DNA from: JAAELZ01 sp965223465 | GTDB lineage: Bacteria > Pseudomonadota > Gammaproteobacteria > Arenicellales > Poriferihabitantaceae | Reading direction: 5' to 3' | Assembly (NCBI GenBank): GCA_965223465.1 | Contig: OZ245025.1 | Span: 2,728,001 to 2,792,000, forward strand | Length of the DNA stretch: 64,000 bases | Shown: piece by piece, positions 50,888 to 58,205 of the stretch | How the letters are laid out: each line of letters begins with the position of its first letter | Numbering within the stretch: position 1 is the first letter of the stretch | The notes under the pieces: model-generated | Told to the model about the DNA's origin: nothing | Databases searched by the model: none | Seen by the model: only the letters and a program-made list of their open reading frames with translations | Made by a program: the position numbers and the translations under genes

Positions 50888-50926
50888 ACATGCCCTGGCC
50901 GGGGATGAATATCCCCGATGGGTTTA
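50888..50926 (-). promoter_or_regulatory. Hairpin leader E (before the 68-aa gene)
   Basis: CGGGGAT (50900-50906) and ATCCCCG (50911-50917) form a perfect 7-bp stem with a GAAT loop; outer TGCCC with GGGTT. It begins about 20 bases upstream of the ribosome site and is the best example of the five. Confidence 0.7.
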
Positions 50927-50967
50927 AAAAGACACAAAGGCATGAAGCCTGTCGCTTATTTCATGTG

Positions 50968-51033
50968 TCGATACTGAACAAATCCAGTGTAAGCGCTATT
51001 TGTCAACTTTTAGGGTGTTGACCAACCACAAAA
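50968..51033. repeat. Two-hairpin repeat element, copy 3
   Basis: Hairpin one is CTGAA-CAAA-TCCAG (one mismatch), hairpin two is GTCAAC...GTTGAC around TTTTAGGGT, ending CAACCACAAAA. It stands about 40 bases upstream of leader E. The stretch 51034-51340 holds no gene I support. Confidence 0.7.
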
Positions 51034-51117
51034 TAATACATATACATATTACGGCCACAATTTGGGAATTTCAAGGTAATTTGCAGCTTTCCGGCCATTA
51101 CTTGATTTGCGCAAAGG

Positions 51118-51134
51118 TGACCAGACTCTGGCCA
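51118..51134. repeat. 17-base palindrome, variant copy 2 (TGACCAGACTCTGGCCA)
   Basis: One arm carries a single change and the centre base is C. It is followed by CC, as at copies 4 and 5. Confidence 0.75.
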
Positions 51135-51340
51135 CCAATAAATATTTAGGATTTTTAATATGTATTGTATGTTTGTTTCGTAAGCTACAAATCCACTTTA
51201 CAACGAATTGTAGGTGAGTAATAAAGTTGTATACTGAAAGTTTACTCATGGCCGAGTTTTGCCCACCACCAAAAAATGCAAGCATCTGATATGCTGATAC
51301 AATTTGCAGGTCAACTGCACGATTATTAAAAGGCGGCATA

Positions 51341-51793
51341 GTGTCAATGACATTTATTCTAAAAATACTTCAAATTAAAACTATACGCTCGGCCTGGGTT
51401 CTTCTAGCAGGTTCTATTTTGATGTTTTTATTTGGGATAAATCGATTTGTGTTCATAGGAGAAGAGATCTTCTTCTTGTTTGCAACTTGGACAATTCTCG
51501 CAGGTATATTTTTTGCCATAGCGCTTTGGTCATTATTTAGTAAGAAGGGTCGAATTTATTTAGAAAGGCAAGAACAATCCATAAATCAGACTAATAGAAA
51601 TTTAATCTGGTGGTTCAAGTTTGTTTTTGTCTGTTATATCGCAGCAACCGGGACCGTAGCTCTTTTGGCAGTGCTAACAATGGCTCTGGACAATCCACAA
51701 ATTTCAAATATATTCAGTGATTCAAACGGCAACCTATATTTCTTCTTAATTGGGCTATGTTGGTCACCAATTGTTTTCAAGTATTTAAAATGA
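51341..51793 (+). CDS. Four-helix membrane protein, unknown cargo
   Basis: Hydrophobic segments at about 18-40, 45-65, 93-118 and 130-146 with a basic loop between the second and third (KKGRIYLERQEQ). AGGCGG precedes both GTG 51341 and ATG 51347, either of which may be used. It is AT-rich compared with its neighbours. No family is recognised. Confidence 0.6.
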   Translation: MSMTFILKILQIKTIRSAWVLLAGSILMFLFGINRFVFIGEEIFFLFATWTILAGIFFAIALWSLFSKKGRIYLERQEQSINQTNRNLIWWFKFVFVCYIAATGTVALLAVLTMALDNPQISNIFSDSNGNLYFFLIGLCWSPIVFKYLK

Positions 51794-51899
51794 GGAACTA
51801 CCTTCTAACGGCCACTTTGAGTATGTCTGTGACAGATCAAAAAGCAATGACCATAGTCATATTCGCCTATTTTTATCCAAAGCTAGACATTGCGGCTAC

Positions 51900-52115
51900 T
51901 CATTTTTTTAATTGCCTAGCTAGCCATTCACGTGTCGCATCACCCATAGTTTTCCCCTCGGCATCTTTCATCCATTGCATAAAACCTCGATCAAATTTGA
52001 ATTGATCCCCGCAAATCGATTTGAAAAATCTTCGTACATTTTGTGTATTTTTGTACGAGCCATTAATTAGAGTACTTTTAGTGATCGAATCTCTGTGCCA
52101 ATCAAATTTTCTCAT
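51900..52115 (-). CDS. DUF6434-like small protein
   Basis: The product of about 71 residues reads FDWHRDSITKSTLINGSYKN, then TQNVRRFF, DRGFMQWMK and GKTMGDATREWLA. I associate this pattern with DUF6434, a small domain of unknown function. ATG 52115 is chosen; a TTG at 52136 with GAGG upstream is an alternative. It stands alone between cargo genes. Confidence 0.65.
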   Translation of the reverse strand: MRKFDWHRDSITKSTLINGSYKNTQNVRRFFKSICGDQFKFDRGFMQWMKDAEGKTMGDATREWLARQLKK

Positions 52116-52336
52116 AGTTCTATCAGTAAATTTCAAAAATCCTCATGTACATACCTCATGACGATGAACACAGATTTTAAAACTCAGTAAATGTCTTAAA
52201 TGAGTATTGTATAGCCGTTGCTTATTGTCAATGAGTGCTATTTGCCCTGAATAGCCATTCGCCATTTTTCAATTTTCGGTAGCTTCACTAGTAAACAGCC
52301 ATCGAAATCCGTATTAAAATCATTGTTATCTTATCG

Positions 52337-52945
52337 TTAACTGATCAAGCCTTCTGCCATCATGGCTTTTTTTACATTTGTGCGTTCACTAATTCGAGCA
52401 ACATAGTCTGTGATTTTGGACCATGGAGTTAAATCAACATTCAATGGGTGACTCCACATAAGTATCGTAAACAAATAAGCGTCAGCCACACTAAAACTAT
52501 CTCCCATTAAGTACGGTTTATCTCCGAGAGATTGTATGAGTGTATCGCACCGCTTGCTAATTAAGCCAAGCTGATGATTTCTGTGTGCATCAGTGATCTT
52601 GGGATTGAATAATGCCCCAAATGATTTATGAAATTCAGTTGAGATGAAATTCAATATTTCCATGAGTCTGTAACGAGATAAAGAGTCTAGTTCATGGGAC
52701 AACTCGGAAGTCGAATGCTGGTCTGCCACATACATTAATGTCACCGCTGCTTCAGTCAAGACTTCACCACTGTCTAATCTTAATGCTGGCACATAACCCT
52801 TGGGATTAATTTTTGTAAAATCTTCACCACGCTCAGTTAGTTTGGTTGACAAATCGACCCTCTCTAGCTCAAAAGGTATATCCAACTCTCGCATTGCAAT
52901 GTGCGTGGCTAAGGAGCAAGCACCAGGTGAATAATATAATTTCAT
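52337..52945 (-). CDS. gst: Glutathione S-transferase (beta-class type)
   Basis: LYYSPGACSLATHIAMRE at residues 3-20 carries Cys10 of bacterial beta-class GSTs, which conjugate glutathione to electrophiles. NPKGYVPAL near 47 contains the cis-Pro of the thioredoxin fold and LTEAAVTLMYVAD near 63 the glutathione-binding Glu. The C-terminal all-helical domain has SVADAYLFTILMW near 150. The 202-residue length is normal. It is the last gene of a three-gene group transcribed away from a LysR gene, suggesting an inducible detoxification operon. Confidence 0.9.
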   Translation of the reverse strand: MKLYYSPGACSLATHIAMRELDIPFELERVDLSTKLTERGEDFTKINPKGYVPALRLDSGEVLTEAAVTLMYVADQHSTSELSHELDSLSRYRLMEILNFISTEFHKSFGALFNPKITDAHRNHQLGLISKRCDTLIQSLGDKPYLMGDSFSVADAYLFTILMWSHPLNVDLTPWSKITDYVARISERTNVKKAMMAEGLIS

Positions 52946-53027
52946 TTTTATTTTCTAAATATGGACAATATTGGATACGATTAGCCCGGTATGAAGTTAA
53001 TTCATACCGAGCCATGCATTGTAGAAT

Positions 53028-53606
53028 TTACTGACTCAGACCAATCTGACGATTCCAGTCTGCGTTATCCCAGAACAAATACTCTTCTGCGATACGCTCA
53101 TTTTCCCAGCGGGCAATCGTGGCGATTTTTAGTCTAACGCTTTTACCCGTTGGTTCAAGCACAGTACCATCTTTTAAAGTAATTGGTTTTACCCACTTGC
53201 CTTCTGAGATGCTGATTCCGGCCGTCCATTCGCCAAACCCAAAGCCGACAATATGATCTGTTACCAAAAAATCAAAGGTATCAAACAAGAACTGGAGTTC
53301 TTCAGCATGTGGTGGATAAGGTGATGTCTGGGTGCCATCAGGATTATGGACAATCACATTATCAGCATGTATTTCACCGATACGTTTCATATCACGGCTG
53401 TTAAAGGCTTCAAGATCCAGCTCATCAAAAATCTCTAGGTGGCGAGTCGTTTGTTCTCGTTCTGCATTGTGGGCATCAACTCGCGTCTGTAGCTCAGCGA
53501 CTTTAGCTTTCAGCGCTTCTACATCATCGCCAGCATTGACCGCGCCACTATAGACTACGATCAGAGGCAGTATCATCAAGGTTGTAAGTAATTTAAGTTT
53601 CATCAT
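53028..53606 (-). CDS. Exported SnoaL-like (NTF2-fold) protein
   Basis: A signal peptide (about 1-25, ending AVNAG) is followed by a short coiled coil (VEALKAKVAELQTRVD). The SnoaL-like fold comes next: FNSRDMKRIGEIHADNVIVH, TDHIVGFGFGEWTAG and IARWENERIAEEYLFWDNA. GGAG precedes the ATG pair, and 53606 is used. SnoaL-like proteins include cyclases and hydrolases of aromatic substrates; here the substrate is unknown. Export is unusual for an NTF2-fold enzyme. Confidence 0.78.
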   Translation of the reverse strand: MMKLKLLTTLMILPLIVVYSGAVNAGDDVEALKAKVAELQTRVDAHNAEREQTTRHLEIFDELDLEAFNSRDMKRIGEIHADNVIVHNPDGTQTSPYPPHAEELQFLFDTFDFLVTDHIVGFGFGEWTAGISISEGKWVKPITLKDGTVLEPTGKSVRLKIATIARWENERIAEEYLFWDNADWNRQIGLSQ

Positions 53607-53639
53607 TATTCTCCGTACAGGGTTTATTGGTGCTGCCAT

Positions 53640-54143
53640 CTAGGCAGCGGCGTTTACATTTAAAATTTCATTCGAAGCATGCTCAATTGAAGCCAATACT
53701 AGTTTCTTGACTATGTGTGTTTCGTCTTCATCACGCGGCGCATAGACCATTACCTCTAACACGCCTCTGTCATACCATGGATGTCTTTCACCCCAATTCG
53801 TGTCAATGATGTGCTGGACTAGCTCTTCACTGACTACCAGATGCCAACTACCGTCAAGATGCAAATGAGCGAACTCACGACTCCCCGAAGGAGGCATAAA
53901 CACATCTGGTTTGGCTGGCTTGGATTCATCCAACCATAAGGCTTCTGAAGTTGGAACCGAAATCAACGTCGGATGATGTAGGATGAATGGCGTTTGTTCA
54001 GGTAGATCAACCAACGCCCACTGAGCCATCAATTGATAGATAAAACGTGGGCTTTGATCTGAGAATTGTAAATGAGGTGGTTGTGCTCCTGTCTTGGGGC
54101 GTTCACCTACTCGCATGGGTAATTCAAGAATATTTTTCATCAT
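53640..54143 (-). CDS. Luciferase-domain (DUF5519) protein
   Basis: LPMRVGERPKTGAQPPHLQ near 8-26, FAHLHLDGSWHLVVSEEL near 89-106 and WGERHPWYDRG with VYAPRDEDE near 115-140 are the conserved blocks of the DUF5519 'luciferase domain' family. Biochemical role is uncertain. It is the first gene of the LysR-divergent operon and lies 33 bases before the SnoaL-like gene. Confidence 0.75.
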   Translation of the reverse strand: MMKNILELPMRVGERPKTGAQPPHLQFSDQSPRFIYQLMAQWALVDLPEQTPFILHHPTLISVPTSEALWLDESKPAKPDVFMPPSGSREFAHLHLDGSWHLVVSEELVQHIIDTNWGERHPWYDRGVLEVMVYAPRDEDETHIVKKLVLASIEHASNEILNVNAAA

Positions 54144-54246
54144 TTTATGTGCCTCGTTAAGATAATGATGGCATTATATATTGGCCCTACTATTATGATA
54201 ATATACTATTATATTTATTCACTATCCCGTTATTGTGGACAATAAA

Positions 54247-55140
54247 ATGGATGTATTTAAAGGCATGACAATATTTGTAGAAGTGGCAAAGCAGCAAGGC
54301 TTTGCACCGGCAGCACGAACGTTGAATCTTTCAACCTCTGCCGTGAGTCGTTACGTGATTGACTTAGAAGATTGGCTAGGTATGCAGTTGTTCCAGCGAA
54401 CAACTCGAAAACTGTCTTTGACTGATAACGGTGTGTTGTACTTGGATCGTTGTCAGCAAATTATCAATGACGTTAAAGAGATTCAGCTTAACGCATCCAA
54501 AATTCAATCAGAACCGCAAGGATCTCTACGCGTTACTGCACCAGTGTTTTTCGCCAAGTCTTGTCTTCAGGATTGGATACCAGCCTATCTTGAGCGATAT
54601 CCGGAAATTAATATCGAACTTATTGTTGTTGACCGATTTGTTGATCTCATTGACGAAGGCATTGATGTGGCGTTAAGAGCAGGAGAGTTGACTGATTCTT
54701 CTTTGGTTGCAAGACGTTTATTAGACATTGAACTTGCCATAGTAGCCAGCCCAACCTATCTCACTAAATTCGGTATACCACAAAGTATTGATGACCTTAA
54801 ATCCCATAATTGTTTAGTCGATACCGTCGCTAAATATGATAATCGATGGCCTTTAAGCCATAAAAACAAATCCAAAGCGATAACAGTAAATGGAAATCTC
54901 CGAGTCAATGGTGGCGAAATCGTTCGCTCCCTAGCTGTTGCTGGTGTTGGGATTGCATTACTACCCAAGCTGTTTGTCGATCAGGATATCGGACAAGGCG
55001 CACTAAACTCGTTACTTGAGAAAAGTATAAACTTTAGTGGCGGGTTGTTTGCCGTTTATTCCCAGCGTCGACATGTATCCATTAATGTAAGAAGCTTTAT
55101 TGATTATCTGGTTTCTCAAATTGACAAAATGGAACAGTAG
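54247..55140 (+). CDS. LysR-type transcriptional regulator
   Basis: The N-terminal winged helix-turn-helix reads FVEVAKQQGFAPAARTLNLS, then TSAVSRYVIDLEDWLGMQLF and QRTTRKLSLTDNG. The effector-binding domain begins near 88 (GSLRVTAPVFFAKSCL). Full length at 297 residues. ATG 54247 is chosen over a GTG at 54235 because it fits the family start. It is divergent from the DUF5519/SnoaL/GST group; the 103-base AT-rich gap is the likely shared operator. It probably activates that group in response to a small inducer. Confidence 0.9.
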   Translation: MDVFKGMTIFVEVAKQQGFAPAARTLNLSTSAVSRYVIDLEDWLGMQLFQRTTRKLSLTDNGVLYLDRCQQIINDVKEIQLNASKIQSEPQGSLRVTAPVFFAKSCLQDWIPAYLERYPEINIELIVVDRFVDLIDEGIDVALRAGELTDSSLVARRLLDIELAIVASPTYLTKFGIPQSIDDLKSHNCLVDTVAKYDNRWPLSHKNKSKAITVNGNLRVNGGEIVRSLAVAGVGIALLPKLFVDQDIGQGALNSLLEKSINFSGGLFAVYSQRRHVSINVRSFIDYLVSQIDKMEQ

Positions 55141-55622
55141 TCAGGTCAATAACATGCACATATATGTCCAGTACAAAACGCTTATGGCCACTTTAGAGAA
55201 ATTTCGCTCAACTTCCTTAAGTCATTAAAGACCTCTTTGGGTATTTTTAGAGCCTTTTGCAAAAGTCAATATTGTTTATCACATAGACAGTCAACAGCAA
55301 GTGTAGACGTCGTTTTGTGAGTACAGTTTGATTAGGGTATAGTTAAACCGCCCTCAGTAAAATATAGATAACCAACCATCTTAAATGGACTAGGTGGAAA
55401 ATCGCCAAAGTATCATTTAGGTCTTAGATCTTAATTGAACTCCATATTAATGCAATTCAAAGGACTGCTGATTTAAGCTTGGGTCAAGCGTGATCGTCTC
55501 AAAATTGCCCTTAGCAGTCATACATAACGCCCCAAGCTGGCGCGTGTTTGTAGTTTAGCCGAAGGCGGAAGATGAACGCTTCGACCTGATTTAGCTTGTT
55601 ATGTTTAATTTACCTTCTCAAT
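55141..55622. other. Gene-free stretch between cargo and TA module
   Basis: No gene, RNA or clear repeat is supported here on either strand. The composition is mixed, which suggests a patchwork junction. Confidence 0.4.
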
Positions 55623-55898
55623 TTAACGCTTAATATTTCTATAAAAATTCTCGTGATACCCAATCGCCTCAAGGTAGATGAGTCTAATTTCATTATCACG
55701 TGTGTAGCCTAGTAAGTACTGTTGGTTCTGACTACGGAATTTATAGACATATAGTTGGGCCAGATCACCTTTCTTGCGCTCACCCAGGTCTGGATCTATA
55801 GCAATCGTTTCAACTGCATTGTCGACATCTGGAATAATATTCCTATGCAACTTCTTGTAGGCTCTGGCAAATCGCCTGGTCTGTCTGACCACCCACAT
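55623..55898 (-). CDS. RelE/ParE-family toxin
   Basis: The 91-residue protein has the RelE/ParE fold sequence: RQTRRFARAYKKLHRNI, VDNAVETIAIDPDLGERKKG, LYVYKFRSQNQQYLLGYTRD and IRLIYLEAIGYHENFYRNI. It starts at the ATG overlapping the antitoxin's TAA by one base. It probably inhibits translation or gyrase unless bound by the antitoxin. Confidence 0.87.
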   Translation of the reverse strand: MWVVRQTRRFARAYKKLHRNIIPDVDNAVETIAIDPDLGERKKGDLAQLYVYKFRSQNQQYLLGYTRDNEIRLIYLEAIGYHENFYRNIKR

Positions 55899-56122
55899 TA
55901 TTGGCTAGATAGAGGAACAAACTCGATGCTGTCATCTCGATCTTCCTGCATAGACATAATGCTTTCGGCGATAAAATGAGAGGGTAACTCCGGGTTATCC
56001 AGGGCCGCCCGACCTACCTTCGCCCAAAATTCTATCTGGCTCTGCAGGGTGCGAAATTCTGCCTTCGCGGTTGCACGAGCCTGCGCAACCAATTCATCAT
56101 CTATTCTGACTGACGTACTCAT
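55898..56122 (-). CDS. ParD-like antitoxin
   Basis: The 74-residue protein begins MSTSVRIDDELVAQARATAK, then RTLQSQIEFWAKVGRAALDN. This is a ribbon-helix-helix N-terminus of the ParD-like family, followed by an acidic tail that should wrap the toxin. It is the first gene of the pair and should repress its own promoter through the palindrome just upstream. Confidence 0.85.
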   Translation of the reverse strand: MSTSVRIDDELVAQARATAKAEFRTLQSQIEFWAKVGRAALDNPELPSHFIAESIMSMQEDRDDSIEFVPLSSQ

Positions 56123-56151
56123 TTACTGTTACCTTAAGTGTATACAGCGTG

Positions 56152-56177
56152 TAGTTTACCACATTTGTGGTAAACTA
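56152..56177. promoter_or_regulatory. 26-base perfect palindrome, toxin-antitoxin operator
   Basis: TAGTTTACCACA and TGTGGTAAACTA around TT form 12-base perfect arms. It lies 30 bases before the antitoxin ATG and overlaps likely promoter sequence. This is the expected autoregulatory site for a ribbon-helix-helix antitoxin. Confidence 0.7.
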
Positions 56178-56202
56178 TCAGTTTGTGGCCGTGTTCAATA
56201 GA

Positions 56203-56219
56203 TGGCCAGAGTCTGGCCA
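56203..56219. repeat. 17-base palindrome, copy 3 (exact)
   Basis: TGGCCAGAGTCTGGCCA in the gap between the TA module and the SSB-like gene. Confidence 0.85.
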
Positions 56220-56249
56220 CAGTAATAATAACCGCTAGGAAACTCTTTC

Positions 56250-56663
56250 CTACCCCTCATCCTTTGGTGATTTTTCTTTCGATGATTGCTTATAGGTGAC
56301 CTCCTGCAGACACCACGGTAGCAATGCAACCGAATCAAGAACGAACTTAATCTCCTCCCGATCATTGCCTTTCTTGTCTTGCCACTTATTGTTGGCATAG
56401 CGTCCACCGAGCATGAGCGATGCACCCGACTCGACCACACCTTCGAGATGTTTAACTTGCGGCCCCCACAGCTCCGCGTTTACCCAAAAGCTTTTAGAGT
56501 CGTCATACTGACGATTACCTTCGTCGTCATCACCAACATAGCGAGAACGATCAATTTTAACCCACATCTTAGCCAACGGTACCTGCTCCTCGGCACCATC
56601 ACGTGACACGGTTGGATTGGAAAATTCAATACTGTGTAAATATGCTTGTTCAATGGATGACAT
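56250..56663 (-). CDS. Single-stranded DNA-binding (OB-fold) protein of the ICE
   Basis: The 137-residue protein has MWVKIDRSRYVGDDDEG near 33-49, SFWVNAELWGPQVKHLEGVV near 58-77 and GGRYANNKWQDKKGNDREEI near 86-105. This is an SSB-like OB fold of the kind carried by this ICE family. A charged tail ends the protein. GAGG precedes the ATG. It likely coats single-stranded DNA during replication or transfer. Confidence 0.8.
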   Translation of the reverse strand: MSSIEQAYLHSIEFSNPTVSRDGAEEQVPLAKMWVKIDRSRYVGDDDEGNRQYDDSKSFWVNAELWGPQVKHLEGVVESGASLMLGGRYANNKWQDKKGNDREEIKFVLDSVALLPWCLQEVTYKQSSKEKSPKDEG

Positions 56664-56695
56664 GGTATTAACCTCACGATGAATAAAATTTAGCC

Positions 56696-57130
56696 TTAAG
56701 CATGGCTGTTAGATTGAATCAAACGACTTTGCTTAATATCTTTCAGGTGTCGTTCAAATTTACGCAAACTGGTTCGCTCAGCAAACACAGAGGCATAGCG
56801 ATGATTGATCGCCTGGCTCTGTCTATCGAGGTTTAGTATTAATTTTTTGACTGAATCAGGAAATTTCGCCAGATAGGATTGCCCTGAAGCAGATGAAAGA
56901 TCGACGTAATCACGATTGGGCTTGACTGAATACCTGTATCGCCACTTTAAATAAATGCGACCTCCCACCAGATGGCGCGCGAGAATCAGTCCTGTTTGAT
57001 AGGACTCCGCGATTTCTTTCGATTGCTGGATCAGTGGCGGCATCATTTTTTTGAGCTGGCTGAGGTATTTATCCGCCTTATTCAGGTCTGAGACAATTTC
57101 ACCGTGCTGGCTGATTAGTTTCATACTCAT
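56696..57130 (-). CDS. Conserved-type ICE protein of unknown function (possibly DUF3158)
   Basis: The 144-residue protein is helical, with LNKADKYLSQLKKMMPPLIQ near 15-34 and a basic C-terminus. GRIYLKWRYRY near 57 forms a short strand pair. Position next to the PFL_4669-type gene fits a DUF3158-like protein, but I am not sure of the family. Its ATG overlaps the previous TGA (ATGA). Confidence 0.6.
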   Translation of the reverse strand: MSMKLISQHGEIVSDLNKADKYLSQLKKMMPPLIQQSKEIAESYQTGLILARHLVGGRIYLKWRYRYSVKPNRDYVDLSSASGQSYLAKFPDSVKKLILNLDRQSQAINHRYASVFAERTSLRKFERHLKDIKQSRLIQSNSHA

Positions 57131-58134
57131 ACCGCCTTACCATTGGATTTCTTGGCAGCTGTCTTTTTAACTGTCTTGGTAGGTTTCTTTTTTGTGGCCA
57201 GAGTCTGGCCACCTTCAGCAGCTGCGCCAGTTGTCTTTTTTCTGGTTCGCTTCTTTCGCAGCTTACTTTCATCCTTACCCTTAAAGGGCCCTTTAGGTGA
57301 TTTATCACCGCTAGAAGATTTACCCGCTGGTGTTTTTCGGGGCACAAACATCGATAATTTACCCTTCACGGCTGCGCCAGGACGCGCTGCGCGCTCTGCG
57401 AAAATTTGACTATCCACCAACTCATCTGGACCAAATTCAGGCTTATAGGGGTAGGTGACAAAAAACTCGATGAGTTCATCCTTATTTTCAAACTGCCGCA
57501 AATCCAGAAAACCAGACTCAACTAGTTTCTCAATGGCGCTGTTTGCCAGCTGGTTATTCTGTTTTAAATCTTCAAGTCTGACACTGGTAAAGCGATAACG
57601 CATCGCTGCACTTAACAAAGATCGCATCAATTTCGCCATCCGCACGCTCCACTCTCTACCCTTCGCAGGTGGAATGAAATTAAGATGCACCAGGTTCTTA
57701 ATTTCAAGAATTAGGTCGTCGTAGCGTAGTATCAGCCTGGCAGCAGTTGCTCCATAGTGCGCAAGGGTTAGTTTGTACTCAGCAGGTTTGATGGATCGTG
57801 GTGCATGGATCGTCATCTTTCTACTGGCATGGGTTTTCTTTATGTTCGCGACTTCGTTTTCCAACTTAGTAAAAGATTTCTCCGTCTCTGCGATTTGATC
57901 CTCCACTAATACCAAGGCGTAAACCGCGAATGGATCACCAAATTCTGCGGCACTATAGATCGTCGATAATCGCGAGGAAAAATCGTACAAACCACTTATG
58001 CGCTGCTTATTATTGTTTTCTGACTCAGGCCTTCCTTTCAAAGCAAGCACTGCGTCGAAGGTATCCAGCTGAATAACTATTTGTCCTTCTAGCCGTCCTG
58101 GACCTGCTATAGTTTTTGTGCTTTTATCAGCCAT
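57127..58134 (-). CDS. ICE protein, PFL_4669 family (AcaB-like)
   Basis: GRLEGQIVIQLDTFDAVLAL near 13-32, FSSRLSTIYSAAEFGDPFAV near 52-71 and the later GREWSVRMAKLMRSLL match the PFL_4669/AcaB-like family (TIGR03761/PF08900), which includes a transcriptional activator. The C-terminal 100 residues are a Lys-rich, low-complexity tail. A 17-base palindrome is embedded in this tail and read as EGGQTLAT. GAGGAT precedes the ATG. It is part of the replication/regulation block. Confidence 0.82.
   Translation of the reverse strand: MADKSTKTIAGPGRLEGQIVIQLDTFDAVLALKGRPESENNNKQRISGLYDFSSRLSTIYSAAEFGDPFAVYALVLVEDQIAETEKSFTKLENEVANIKKTHASRKMTIHAPRSIKPAEYKLTLAHYGATAARLILRYDDLILEIKNLVHLNFIPPAKGREWSVRMAKLMRSLLSAAMRYRFTSVRLEDLKQNNQLANSAIEKLVESGFLDLRQFENKDELIEFFVTYPYKPEFGPDELVDSQIFAERAARPGAAVKGKLSMFVPRKTPAGKSSSGDKSPKGPFKGKDESKLRKKRTRKKTTGAAAEGGQTLATKKKPTKTVKKTAAKKSNGKAV
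57195..57211. repeat. 17-base palindrome, copy 4 (exact), inside a coding tail
   Basis: Lies within the PFL_4669-type gene, where it codes GGQTLA on the minus strand. Flanking bases GTGGCC and CC match copy 5. Confidence 0.85.
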
Positions 58135-58205
58135 TGCATATCCTCGCTTTTTGATCGACCGAAACGTGCCATCCAGTTATGTTTGTATAGGTCATGTTTT
58201 CTGTT

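Noticed and set aside
51049..51339. 96-codon minus-strand frame
   Set aside because: It runs through a palindrome copy and intergenic sequence, with no convincing start or family features.
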